This document shows, piece after piece, positions 1 through 6,617 of a stretch of DNA of 43,255 nucleotides. The stretch's first letter is position 1, and every line of letters begins with the position of its first letter. The notes under the pieces are model-generated. The model was not told where the DNA came from and searched no databases. It worked only from the letters and a program-made list of their open reading frames with translations. The stretch is from IMG/VR virus record IMGVR_UViG_3300021178_000021, positions 1-43,255 of that record, one strand, 5' to 3'. A program made the position numbers and the translations under genes. This DNA is from a virus.

Positions 1-306
1 TCCCCCTCCTCCCCCACCCCCATTCCGCCTTCGGCGGCGCGCAACGGCGCGCGCTCGAATGAGGTTGACCAAAAAACCGATCTGTTCCGCCGAGGTCGTG
101 AAGTTCTCGGCAAGGAGGCAGGCGGCTTGCTTGCCAAGCTTCTGCGCAGCCTCGGTGCTGAGGACGATCCGAAGGTTCTCTGCAAGGCCCGCGCCCGGAT
201 TGAAGAAGCAGCTACCAAGGGAAGCCCGCGGGAATGGCTGAGCAAAACAATCCTGCCGAAGAACGGCGAGTTCCGATGGAACAGCGGCATTGAGGGAGTG
301 ATTTAG
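1..306 (+). CDS. Putative replication initiator, C-terminal part (cut by left edge)
   Basis: Open from base 1 for 101 codons to a TAG that overlaps the GTG start of the helicase by one base. It begins with a Pro/Ser-rich stretch, then a conserved-looking basic helical block containing LFRRGREVLGKEAGG and ARARIEEAATKGSPREWL. As I recall them, such C-terminal blocks occur in rhizobial phage proteins located just before a replicative helicase; that family link is memory, not a search. The matching N-terminal half appears to be the ORF running off the right edge (43057 onward), so this is probably one gene cut by linearisation of a circular genome. Confidence 0.8.
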   Translation, partial: SPSSPTPIPPSAARNGARSNEVDQKTDLFRRGREVLGKEAGGLLAKLLRSLGAEDDPKVLCKARARIEEAATKGSPREWLSKTILPKNGEFRWNSGIEGVI

Positions 307-1184
307 TGAAGAACGTGATTGGCTTCGAAGAAGGGATCGAAAATCTCAATGCCCGCGATGGCCTCTTGCCCAAGCGACCCGCGCCGCGGCCACGCGGCAT
401 CTACGCGCTTGCCGACCTACCGCAGCGCGAGAGCATTGCCGAGCATGCGCTCGGCACCGGCTGGTGGGAGCTCGACCAGATTTGGAAAATATATCCCGGC
501 CAGTTCGTGGTGGTCACCGGCATCGCCGGGCACGGCAAGTCGACGTTCCTGCTCAACGTGATTGCCAACATGGCGATCGTGCACGGCACCCGGTCGTTCC
601 TGTTCGTGCCGGAGAACGAGCAGAGCATTTTTTCCAAGCTGAAAGCGATCTGGGGTGACCGGCCATGCTTCGAATATTTTGCCCGTGAGCAATGCATCGT
701 GCAGTCGGCGGTGGCCGATTATTTCGGCGAGGATGAGCCGATTGATCTGCGCAGCGTGCTCGACCGCGCCGTGGCTTGCATCGAGCGCGACAATCTTGAC
801 GTCCTGATGATCGATCCGTGGAACGAGTTGGAGCATCTCAAGCCCGAGCGCCAACTGATGACGGACTACATCCGCGAGGCGCTGATGTACCTCAAGCGCA
901 TATGCCGGCAGCATTCGGTGACCGTGATCCTGGTGGCGCATCCGACCAAGGCGGTGACCGAGAACGGCGGCCGCCTGCCGAATCTTTCTGATATCGAAGG
1001 CTCGATGAACTGGTACAACAAATGCGATAATGGCTTGGTCGTGCATCGCGATTTCGAGCACAAGTCGTCCAAGGTGATCAGTGCCAAGGTGCGTGAGCAC
1101 GGTGCGGGCAAGATCGGTTCTTGCCATTTCTTTGTTGATGAGCAAACAGGACTGTTCACACCAATGCATGGAGCGGTGACGTGA
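306..1184 (+). CDS. Replicative DNA helicase, Twinkle/T7 gp4-like RecA fold
   Basis: A 292-residue single-domain RecA-type ATPase. Visible motifs are Walker A GIAGHGKST (residues 72-80), the helicase motif FVPENE (about 100-105), Walker B LDVLMIDPWNEL (about 164-175), a sensor-like VAHPTK (210-215), and EGSMNWYNKCDNGLVVHR (231-248), which matches the arginine-finger region of Twinkle/gp4 and DnaB-family helicases. No primase (TOPRIM or zinc) domain is present, so it would unwind the fork but depend on another primase, presumably host DnaG. It starts at GTG, overlapping the preceding stop by one base, and its TGA lies in the GTGA start of the next gene. Confidence 0.9.
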   Translation: MKNVIGFEEGIENLNARDGLLPKRPAPRPRGIYALADLPQRESIAEHALGTGWWELDQIWKIYPGQFVVVTGIAGHGKSTFLLNVIANMAIVHGTRSFLFVPENEQSIFSKLKAIWGDRPCFEYFAREQCIVQSAVADYFGEDEPIDLRSVLDRAVACIERDNLDVLMIDPWNELEHLKPERQLMTDYIREALMYLKRICRQHSVTVILVAHPTKAVTENGGRLPNLSDIEGSMNWYNKCDNGLVVHRDFEHKSSKVISAKVREHGAGKIGSCHFFVDEQTGLFTPMHGAVT

Positions 1185-1315
1185 AAACCTCAAAGTTTGC
1201 AATCTGCGTCGAGAAGCTCGACGACGGAATTCGCGAGTACAAGCGCGAGGCCGCGGAATTTGAACGCTTCAATGCCGAGATGACGGTGAAGTATGCGCCG
1301 CGCCCCGCCGCGTAG
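1181..1315 (+). CDS. Hypothetical 44-residue protein
   Basis: The GTG start overlaps the helicase stop (GTGA), the usual sign of translational coupling in this genome. The 44-codon product is charged, with an acidic/basic helix (LDDGIREYKREAAEFERF) and a short Pro/Arg tail. No family is recognised. The coupling and the good fit between neighbours are the only evidence that it is expressed. Confidence 0.55.
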   Translation: MKTSKFAICVEKLDDGIREYKREAAEFERFNAEMTVKYAPRPAA

Positions 1316-1341
1316 CACGCCGGCCGCCCCCAGGAGGATGC

Positions 1342-1563
1342 ATGAAATCATTCTGGAACTCGCCGTGGGATGCGGCCGTGTTCAACCGCGACTACACGCG
1401 CCTGCTGGTGCTCGCGCTGGTGGTTCACGTGTTTTATCAGGATTGGGGCATGGCCGGCGCCTTCGGCGTGCCCGTTGCGTGCTTTGCCTTCGCCATGTGG
1501 GAGGGATACGTGAGATTTTCAGATGCACGGGCGAAGCCGCCCCAGGAGGATGCCGTATCATGA
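1342..1563 (+). CDS. Small membrane protein, two predicted spans
   Basis: A 73-residue product with a strong AGGAGG site five bases before the ATG. Two hydrophobic stretches (about residues 20-32, LLVLALVVHVF, and 36-53, GAFGVPVACFAFAMW) suggest a two-pass inner-membrane protein with a charged C-terminal tail. The stop overlaps the next start (ATGA). No family is recognised; the location inside the replication operon argues against a structural role. Confidence 0.7.
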   Translation: MKSFWNSPWDAAVFNRDYTRLLVLALVVHVFYQDWGMAGAFGVPVACFAFAMWEGYVRFSDARAKPPQEDAVS

Positions 1564-1787
1564 GCGATCTCAGGTCAAGCATGCGTGCGCCGGAGAAGAC
1601 GCATCCCGACAACAACGAGGCCGACGACCTGCTGGCGCTCATCGAGCGGGAGCAGCTGGTGGTTGACCCGATCGTCGGCTCGGTCAACGGGGTGATCGGC
1701 TGGGACATCATCAGCGAGACATGGCAGGTGAATGCCCCCACATTGCGGGAGGCGCTGCGCCTGGCCGCCGAGCGGGTGCGGGCATGA
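1560..1787 (+). CDS. Hypothetical 75-residue acidic protein
   Basis: The ATG overlaps the previous stop by four bases and has AGGAGG about ten bases upstream. The product is acidic and soluble, with a central segment (GVIGWDIISETWQVNAPTL) followed by a basic helix. No recognised domain. It ends in an ATGA overlap with the next gene, so it belongs to the same operon. Confidence 0.6.
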   Translation: MSDLRSSMRAPEKTHPDNNEADDLLALIEREQLVVDPIVGSVNGVIGWDIISETWQVNAPTLREALRLAAERVRA

Positions 1788-2035
1788 TCATGATCGAGAA
1801 GGCGGCGCGGGCGGCCTCCGCTGCGCTCGGGGATCCGATCGGCGGCCAGTGGGACGGCCTGACCGAAGGCGAGGCAACGGCTGTCGTGCGCGCGGTACTG
1901 CTGGCGATCCGCGATCCGAGTGAGGCGATGGTCAACGCGGGGATCGCCGCGTACGAGAACGATGAGGCGGCTTTGTCGGTCGCGGCCATGTGGCCAGCGA
2001 TGCTCGATGCCATCCGCGCGGAGAAGACGCCATGA
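1784..2035 (+). CDS. Hypothetical 83-residue Ala-rich helical protein
   Basis: The ATG overlaps the preceding stop. A second ATG two codons later could also serve. The product is alanine-rich and largely helical, with a conserved-looking core (AIRDPSEAMVNAGIAAYEND, AAMWPAMLDAIR). I associate this pattern with small phage proteins of rhizobia but know no function. ATGA overlap with the NrdR-like gene downstream. Confidence 0.6.
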   Translation: MIMIEKAARAASAALGDPIGGQWDGLTEGEATAVVRAVLLAIRDPSEAMVNAGIAAYENDEAALSVAAMWPAMLDAIRAEKTP

Positions 2036-2298
2036 GCCCGAAGATCCGCAGCGTAAATTTCCCGTGCCCGGACTGCGGGGCGCGGATGGCAGTCGTCGAT
2101 TCGAGGCCCACGCATTTCCACGGCCAGGATGCGATCCGGCGCCGGCGGCGGTGCACCCGCGACGGAAAGCACCGCATCACCACGATGGAGGTCATCGACG
2201 ACGGGCGCACCGACCTCGAGGAGCTCGCCGCCGCAGCCGTCATGGTGCAGGCCGCGCTGGGCGACTTTGCCGCCAAGGTCAGGAACGGAAAATCATGA
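2032..2298 (+). CDS. NrdR-like zinc-ribbon protein lacking the ATP cone
   Basis: An 88-residue protein. Residues about 11-50 contain CPDCG, then VVDSRP, then AIRRRRRC, then ITTMEV, in the same order and spacing as the DNA-binding zinc ribbon of the ribonucleotide-reductase repressor NrdR. The fourth usual Cys is replaced (RDGKHR), so zinc binding may be altered. The ATP-cone domain, which forms the rest of NrdR and senses dATP, is absent; only a short Ala-rich helix follows. It is coupled to the GcrA-like gene by ATGA. Inferred role: a DNA-binding regulator, possibly acting on host nrd promoters. A distant alternative is an Ogr/Delta-type finger. Confidence 0.75.
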   Translation: MSPKIRSVNFPCPDCGARMAVVDSRPTHFHGQDAIRRRRRCTRDGKHRITTMEVIDDGRTDLEELAAAAVMVQAALGDFAAKVRNGKS

Positions 2299-2792
2299 AC
2301 CCGCGCCCCAACGTCTGGACGCCCGAGCGGGTGGCGGCGCTGCCGCAACTGATCGCCGATGGGCTGTCGCTCAGCCAGATCGCTGCGCAATTCGGCCACG
2401 GATTCAACCGCAACATGGTCGGCGGCAAGATCGACCGCATGGGCCTCGCCGACGGTCGCCCGCTCAAGATCAAGGTGCTAAAGCCGGCCGACCCCAAGCA
2501 GCGCCAGCGCGACACCGCGCGGGCGGCCGGCGTGGCCGGCAGGATTGCGGCACGCCAGGAGGCTGGCCGCCCTCCGCGGCGCCCGCCAAGCCCCGCAGAG
2601 GCACCGCCCATGCGTCGGGAGGGCTGGAGCTTCCTGACGGCGTTCGCCGATCTCCAGCGCAACCAGTGCCGTGCGCCGGACCCGGCGATCAGCGATCCGC
2701 CTTCGGCCTATCGGTACTGCGGTCGGCCGACGGCGGATGGGACGAGCTATTGTCCGGCGTGCTCGGATGTTATGTTTCAGCGAAAATATTAA
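2295..2792 (+). CDS. gcrA: GcrA-family transcription regulator
   Basis: A 165-residue protein. The N-terminal helix-turn-helix (residues about 8-45, WTPERVAALPQLIADGLS then SQIAAQFGHGFNRNMVGGKI then DRMGL) matches GcrA, the alphaproteobacterial cell-cycle regulator that binds sigma-70 holoenzyme and GANTC-methylated DNA. A basic Pro/Arg linker follows, and the C-terminus keeps the GcrA pattern of paired cysteines (NQCRAP, YRYCGRP, YCPAC). It is the last gene of the rightward replication operon, ahead of a dyad and a terminator. That is the position of late-gene activators in lambdoid phages, so a role as late regulator is a reasonable inference. Confidence 0.9.
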   Translation: MNPRPNVWTPERVAALPQLIADGLSLSQIAAQFGHGFNRNMVGGKIDRMGLADGRPLKIKVLKPADPKQRQRDTARAAGVAGRIAARQEAGRPPRRPPSPAEAPPMRREGWSFLTAFADLQRNQCRAPDPAISDPPSAYRYCGRPTADGTSYCPACSDVMFQRKY

Positions 2793-2824
2793 TTCACGTT
2801 GGTAATTTCCCGTGAAATATTATT
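2785..2824. promoter_or_regulatory. Inverted repeat, operator-like, after the GcrA gene
   Basis: Arms AATATTAATTCACG (2785-2798) and CGTGAAATATTATT (2811-2824) match as an inverted repeat at 12 of 14 positions with a 12-base spacer. The core TTCACG/CGTGAA is perfect. It is AT-rich in a GC-rich genome and starts inside the GcrA stop codon. The symmetry and spacing suggest a dimeric DNA-binding protein site; no clear promoter elements accompany it. Confidence 0.5.
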
Positions 2825-2867
2825 ACGCAATTTGACCGATCGGCCCAAATCGGGCACGGTCGCGCTC

Positions 2868-3080
2868 ATGAAACGGCCCAAGCGCGCCAAATCGGCGCTG
2901 CGCCACCACACCTCGGCAGACCGCGCATTCGCGAAGGCGGTTGTGCGCAAGGCCGTCGCTGCCAAGATCAAGCCGAAACGAAAACCACGAATCCGCAGGC
3001 GCCTCCTCCCGCGGACCGCTCCCGGCCTGGTGCGGGCGGCGCTCGCCCCCATCGCGGCGTCAGGCCGGGAGCTTTTTTGA
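2868..3080 (+). CDS. Doubtful 70-residue highly basic ORF over a terminator
   Basis: An ATG opens a 70-codon frame that is very rich in Arg and Lys (MKRPKRAKSALRHH, KIKPKRKPRIRRRLL). Its last 20 codons run through a terminator-like hairpin and its T-run, which is unusual for a real gene, and no good ribosome site precedes it. It could be a small nucleic-acid-binding protein, or the stretch could be a structured untranslated RNA or leader. Kept at low confidence. Confidence 0.3.
   Translation: MKRPKRAKSALRHHTSADRAFAKAVVRKAVAAKIKPKRKPRIRRRLLPRTAPGLVRAALAPIAASGRELF
3018..3078 (+). terminator. Strong rho-independent-type terminator hairpin
   Basis: A perfect 12-bp stem (GCTCCCGGCCTG at 3018-3029 and CAGGCCGGGAGC at 3061-3072) is followed at once by six T. 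The 31-base loop contains a smaller GGGCG/CGCCC hairpin. It lies after the GcrA gene and two bases before the next start, so it separates the replication operon from the genes leading to the terminase. The GGGAG of its right arm may also serve as ribosome site for the next gene. Confidence 0.75.
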
Positions 3081-3301
3081 TGAAGTACAAATTCAAACTC
3101 GAAACGGTTGAGATGCTGACCGCCGCCGAAATTGGCATTCCTGTCGGCATCACCATGGCGTGTGGAAATTGGCGATTGCCACGGCGCTCGTCGCGAGAGA
3201 TAGAGGTTGATGCTTCGACCGAAGATGAGGCTTGGAATAAGGCATTCCCAATCGCGGACGCACTCCCGTTCCGTGTACGCAGCGTACGGCTGCTCAAATG
3301 A
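3080..3301 (+). CDS. Hypothetical 73-residue protein
   Basis: ATG start eight bases after GGGAG; a TTG one codon earlier is less likely. The product (MKYKFKLETVEML, then SREIEVDASTEDEAWNKAF, then VRSVRLL) resembles small alpha/beta proteins of phages and has no recognised domain. Its start sits directly behind a terminator hairpin, so translation may depend on whether that hairpin forms. ATGA overlap with the next gene. Confidence 0.65.
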   Translation: MKYKFKLETVEMLTAAEIGIPVGITMACGNWRLPRRSSREIEVDASTEDEAWNKAFPIADALPFRVRSVRLLK

Positions 3302-3987
3302 GCACCGGTCACCTGCGCGGCGAGCGCAAGACCGTCCGCGACCTCTACGAGATGCTCGGCGAGGGCGACACCCCGCGTCTCTACGCCAAGCCGGTCGAGC
3401 TCGATACCAGCCACGACATTCCCTACGCCGGCGGCATCAGCGTCGACGGCCGCACCGTCCATATCGACCACACGCTCTATGCCGAGGTGATGAACGGCGC
3501 GGTCAGGGTGCGCGGCATGACGCCGAAACAGCTTGTGCGCGCCTGGATCGAGCACGAGCACACCGAAAAGTCGCTCTCCGACGGGGACAACCCGGTCGAC
3601 GTCTATCAGGCTGCGCACGGCTTCGCGACCGCGAAGGAGGAGGAGTTCGTGCGTCTCCTCGGCCGCGACCCGGCGGCCTACGAGGAAGCGATCCGGCCCG
3701 CGCTCGAGCGCTGTCTCGCCCGCGACCCCAGGAACCCGCCGCGTGACCTGTGGTGCGGTCCGTATCTCGACGAGCCGGACGCGCGGGATCTGGTGATCCT
3801 GCGCATCTTCCGCGCCAAGGGCGTGGTCGACGCGCACAAGGTCTCAAAGATATCGGTGCGTTACGGCATCGGCGGGGATGAATGCAGGAAGTGCAGGCAC
3901 TTCGGCGGCGGGCTCATCGCGCCGTGCGAGATCGTGTGCGGGCTGGTGCGCGCCAACCGGCAATGTGACAAATTCGCGGAAAAATGA
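3298..3987 (+). CDS. Conserved hypothetical with C-terminal Cys cluster
   Basis: A 229-residue protein starting in an ATGA overlap. The central part carries an acidic helix with WIEHEHTEKSLSDG, and the last 35 residues hold five cysteines (CRKCRHFGGG, PCEIVCGLV, NRQCDKF). That pattern resembles the Cys-rich tails of some phage hypothetical proteins called HiPIP-like, but a metal site is only inferred. It precedes a run of small genes leading to the terminase. Function unknown. Confidence 0.75.
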   Translation: MSTGHLRGERKTVRDLYEMLGEGDTPRLYAKPVELDTSHDIPYAGGISVDGRTVHIDHTLYAEVMNGAVRVRGMTPKQLVRAWIEHEHTEKSLSDGDNPVDVYQAAHGFATAKEEEFVRLLGRDPAAYEEAIRPALERCLARDPRNPPRDLWCGPYLDEPDARDLVILRIFRAKGVVDAHKVSKISVRYGIGGDECRKCRHFGGGLIAPCEIVCGLVRANRQCDKFAEK

Positions 3988-4221
3988 ATGTCGCTCGAGC
4001 GCGCCCAGCAATTGATGAAGCGGGGTCTGATCTCGCCCGCAGCCGCTCGCAAGCACCTCGGCAACCCCCACCATGACGCGCGCGGCCGGTTCGCCAGCGG
4101 CGGCAGCGCCAAGCCGGAGAACTTCGGCTGGTTCTACTCGCGCGGTGGTAAGCAGCGTGGGCAGGAATTCAGCAAGCCCAAGATCGCCAACCGTTACCGT
4201 CCGGGATACAAGCCGAAGTGA
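3988..4221 (+). CDS. Hypothetical 77-residue basic protein with LMxRGLIS N-terminus
   Basis: The ATG follows the preceding stop directly. The N-terminus (QQLMKRGLISPAAARKHLG) shares LM[K/R]RGLIS with the protein starting at 4816. The middle carries HDARGRFASGG, a motif I associate with phage head-morphogenesis and scaffold-type proteins, and the rest is basic and Gly/Lys-rich, probably disordered. Function unknown; packaging or virion association is a guess from the position. Confidence 0.65.
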   Translation: MSLERAQQLMKRGLISPAAARKHLGNPHHDARGRFASGGSAKPENFGWFYSRGGKQRGQEFSKPKIANRYRPGYKPK

Positions 4222-4273
4222 CACACCGCCCGACATGGGCTAATCTGTGACCGCAGCTGCAGGAGGAGCCACG

Positions 4274-4819
4274 ATGCCCGATCGCGAGAAGACCCCGCTG
4301 GAACTCAAGGACGAGCAAGAGGCCAACGTGTCGATGATCGACCGTTTCGGCCGCCTCGTGGTCGAGGCCGAAACCCGCATGCACGCCGGCTCGGCGCCCA
4401 CCCCGGCATTCGTGGCCGAGCTGCGTGCGATCTACGAGGAGACCGGCGGCATTGCCAGGCCGGGCCCCGACGATCCGCCGGAGGCGCATGCGGCCTATCA
4501 TGCCGACCTTGCCCGCCTCGGCGGCGCGCCGCCGATGTCGCCCGACGCCGCCAAGGCGCTCCTCGCCCAGCACGCTGCCGACGAGCTCGCCAAGGCCACC
4601 GCCGCAAAGTCGGTCAAGGACGCCAAGGCCGTGCTCGCGCTCAAGGCTGAGCAGGATGCGGCAGCCGCCGAGCATGCCGGCGTGACCACGCGGCCACGAC
4701 CCAAGCTCGAGGAGGGATATTACGAGCCCGCCAGACTGCGCACCGACGCCGAGATCGCCGCCCACAATCAGGCCGCGATGAATCCCCCGCCGCCCGCGCC
4801 GCCCCCGGTGCCGCTGTGA
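4274..4819 (+). CDS. Hypothetical 181-residue Ala-rich protein
   Basis: The start is chosen at the ATG eight bases after AGGAGG; an in-frame GTG 27 bases upstream lies before that site. The product is alanine-rich, with acidic helices (DEQEANVSMIDRFGRLVVEA), a coiled-coil-like segment around residues 98-135 and a proline-rich tail (NPPPPAPPPVPL). No recognised domain. It ends in a GTGA overlap with the next gene. Confidence 0.7.
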   Translation: MPDREKTPLELKDEQEANVSMIDRFGRLVVEAETRMHAGSAPTPAFVAELRAIYEETGGIARPGPDDPPEAHAAYHADLARLGGAPPMSPDAAKALLAQHAADELAKATAAKSVKDAKAVLALKAEQDAAAAEHAGVTTRPRPKLEEGYYEPARLRTDAEIAAHNQAAMNPPPPAPPPVPL

Positions 4820-5232
4820 GCGAGTCCGCCTCCAGCCTCATGCGCCGCGGGCTGATCAGCACCAAGGCGATGAATGCCACGCTCGCCAAGACCAAGCCGC
4901 AGAACGCCAAGATGGCCAAGTTCGCCGGCAAGCGGAAGGACGAGGGCGAGGCCTCCGAGAACCGCGCCGTCAGCGGCACCAAGGGCAAGCACCTCGACGG
5001 CGAGCGCCAGGCGCAGACCGCCCCCGGCATCACCAAGGTGACCAAAGGCGGCGGCGCGCAGGGTGGGACGCTGCCCATCGGCGGGCCAGATCACATCCCC
5101 GGCGCGGCCAAGTTTCCCCGCGGCGGCAAGATGTCCACCGCCGGCAAGAAGGCCGTCGGCGTGCGCGGCGGCGTCAACCCGCAGTCGTCAGGCCCGCAGT
5201 ATGGCGGCCCGAGCTCGAGGGCAAACGGATGA
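4816..5232 (+). CDS. Hypothetical 138-residue Lys/Gly-rich protein with LMxRGLIS N-terminus
   Basis: GTG start in a GTGA overlap. The N-terminus (SSLMRRGLISTKAMNATLA) repeats the LM[K/R]RGLIS motif of the 3988 gene. The rest is low-complexity, rich in Lys, Gly and Pro (GKRKDEGEASENR, GGVNPQSSGPQYGGPSS), and is probably disordered. It could be a virion-internal or DNA-associated protein, but nothing proves this. ATGA overlap with the next gene. Confidence 0.65.
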   Translation: MSESASSLMRRGLISTKAMNATLAKTKPQNAKMAKFAGKRKDEGEASENRAVSGTKGKHLDGERQAQTAPGITKVTKGGGAQGGTLPIGGPDHIPGAAKFPRGGKMSTAGKKAVGVRGGVNPQSSGPQYGGPSSRANG

Positions 5233-5711
5233 GCGACGACCAGCACGAGTTCACGCGCGAGGTCAGCGCACCAAAACGGACGCTCGTGCATGCGACTGTA
5301 ACCGGGGAGTGGACCGTTGAAGAATTGGCGAAGCTGCGAAAGAGCGGCCCGTCGATCGTCACGCAGCAGGCGCAGCAAAACCAGGCGGCCTACAACGATT
5401 ATGCCGCTCAGGCCGTGAGCGATATTCGCTTCGGCATCGAGTTCGACCCGCGCGAGCCGGAGGAGAAGGCGGCGCATGCCAACGATGGTGTCGTGGCCCT
5501 CAAAGTCGGAGGCTCGCGCGCGGAAACCGGTCGCATGCAGTTCGGCAACGACTGGCCCGGCGTTTTCATCCGGGGCGATGAAGCGCTCAACTACGCGCGC
5601 ACTATGCGCTATCTCGCCGAGCAGATAGGCGCTCAAGACACGTCGCTGATGATGGGTCTGGTGAGGCTGCTGGAGTCGTGCAGGGTTGCCGCGCGAAGCG
5701 AGGGCCGCTAA
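5229..5711 (+). CDS. Hypothetical 160-residue protein
   Basis: ATG in an ATGA overlap; last gene before a 124-base spacer with a promoter. The N-terminal part (TGEWTVEELAKLRKSGPSIV) is helical. A middle segment has alternating hydrophobics (DGVVALKVGG, GNDWPGVFIRGDEALNYARTM), and the protein ends in a helix (SLMMGLVRLLESCRVA). No recognised family. Confidence 0.7.
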   Translation: MSDDQHEFTREVSAPKRTLVHATVTGEWTVEELAKLRKSGPSIVTQQAQQNQAAYNDYAAQAVSDIRFGIEFDPREPEEKAAHANDGVVALKVGGSRAETGRMQFGNDWPGVFIRGDEALNYARTMRYLAEQIGAQDTSLMMGLVRLLESCRVAARSEGR

Positions 5712-5747
5712 ACCTCAACGTCATACCACATCTGACCCGTAGGAAGT

Positions 5748-5774
5748 AAAATACGCAAGATTATTGTGTATTTT
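5748..5774. promoter_or_regulatory. Operator-like dyad upstream of the 5780 promoter
   Basis: Arms AAAATACGCA (5748-5757) and TGTGTATTTT (5765-5774) form an inverted repeat matching at 9 of 10 positions with a 7-base spacer. The dyad ends five bases before a TTGACA box, a typical position for an activator or repressor site controlling that promoter. Confidence 0.55.
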
Positions 5775-5779
5775 CTCTG

Positions 5780-5808
5780 TTGACATGTAGCATCTACGCA
5801 TGTAGTGT
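5780..5808 (+). promoter_or_regulatory. Sigma-70-type promoter candidate for the packaging genes
   Basis: A perfect -35 TTGACA (5780-5785), a 17-base spacer and a -10-like TAGTGT (5803-5808). A direct repeat CATGTAG occurs at 5784-5790 and 5799-5805. The site lies in the only sizeable spacer between the GcrA gene and the terminase and would drive the genes from 5836 onward. Confidence 0.6.
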
Positions 5809-5835
5809 TTACATATCGAAACGGGGAGAACGCAG

Positions 5836-6054
5836 ATGGAAACGATCATGCAGGCGAACGCCGGAACCTTCACGGTCCTGCTCAATGCGCGCGATCAGTA
5901 CAACGATTACAGCGTGGCTTACGATTATACCGTCCGCGTGATCAACACCGCCGATGGCTCGCGCCGATCGTACGATGTCGGCAGCAACAAGAACTTCGCC
6001 GTCGTGGCCTATAATCGCGCGCTCAACAGCGTGCGCAAGTCGCTGGCGGCCTGA
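5836..6054 (+). CDS. Hypothetical 72-residue protein
   Basis: The first gene after the 5780 promoter, with GGGGAG eight bases before the ATG. The product contains many Tyr, Asn and Asp (NARDQYNDYSVAYDYTVRV), a likely small beta-rich fold, and ends in a basic helix (AYNRALNSVRKSLAA). No recognised family. Confidence 0.65.
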   Translation: METIMQANAGTFTVLLNARDQYNDYSVAYDYTVRVINTADGSRRSYDVGSNKNFAVVAYNRALNSVRKSLAA

Positions 6055-6055
6055 A

Positions 6056-6139
6056 ATGCGCAAGCCCCGCACAGTTTCAACGCGCCGCTGGAACCGTCTT
6101 TCCTGGTGGAAACGGTTCTGCCTCTGGGCAAAACAATAA
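6056..6139 (+). CDS. Possible 27-residue basic, Trp-rich peptide
   Basis: A 27-codon ORF (MRKPRTVSTRRWNRLSWWKR at the N-terminus) begins two bases after the previous stop and ends in a TAATG overlap with the next gene. It is basic and has four Trp, an amphipathic composition like membrane-active peptides. Its sequence also contains GAACCGT/ACGGTTC, which can form a hairpin, so it may instead be a regulatory leader. Confidence 0.35.
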   Translation: MRKPRTVSTRRWNRLSWWKRFCLWAKQ

Positions 6140-6315
6140 TGGGTGCTGACATGGGCTACGACCACTGGAAGTCCACCGAGCCCGATGACGGCGCCGAGCA
6201 GCCTGAGGACGATCGCAGCGAGCCCGAGCCTTGCCCTGAGTGCGCTCGCCGTCGTAAGCTCAAGGCTGAAGCGCAGCAACGCTGGCGCAAGAAACGTGCC
6301 AACTCAATCACTTGA
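6139..6315 (+). CDS. Hypothetical 58-residue protein with CPEC motif
   Basis: The start overlaps the previous stop (TAATG); the ATG at 6151 is an alternative. The first half is acidic (DDGAEQPEDDRSEPEP), then CPEC is followed by a basic helix (ARRRKLKAEAQQRWRKKRA). The single CxxC could bind zinc only with other ligands or as a dimer. It lies next to the small terminase; a DNA-binding accessory role is possible but unproven. Confidence 0.5.
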   Translation: MGADMGYDHWKSTEPDDGAEQPEDDRSEPEPCPECARRRKLKAEAQQRWRKKRANSIT

Positions 6316-6329
6316 TTGGTAAAATACTC

Positions 6330-6617
6330 GTGGCTCGACCGATTGGCGCACAGAACAAGGATAAGCCGTTTCGCGACGCGCTCAGAATGGAGGCTGTCGC
6401 CGGCGAGGACGACACTCCATTGCCGAAACGATCTCTCCGCGCGCTTGCCCGCAAGCTGCTCGACGAAGGTGCCAACGGCGATATCTCAGCGATCCGAGAG
6501 GTTGCTGATCGTCTCGATGGTAAGGTTCCTCAGGCCGTGGCGACGATCGACGAGGATGAAAACCTCGTGCCGCTCGTTCCGATCATCAATCTCAGCGGCA
6601 AGCCGCAAGAGTCGTGA
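6330..6617 (+). CDS. Putative small terminase subunit-like protein
   Basis: A 95-residue product read from GTG (ARPIGAQNKDKPFRDALRME). A TTG six codons earlier is an alternative, and neither has a clear ribosome site. The sequence (SLRALARKLLDEGANGDISA, IREVADRLDGKVPQAV) resembles the DUF5681-like proteins found directly before large terminases in rhizobial prophages. It is coupled by GTGA to the large subunit, which is the main reason to suggest a role in DNA recognition for packaging. Confidence 0.65.
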   Translation: MARPIGAQNKDKPFRDALRMEAVAGEDDTPLPKRSLRALARKLLDEGANGDISAIREVADRLDGKVPQAVATIDEDENLVPLVPIINLSGKPQES

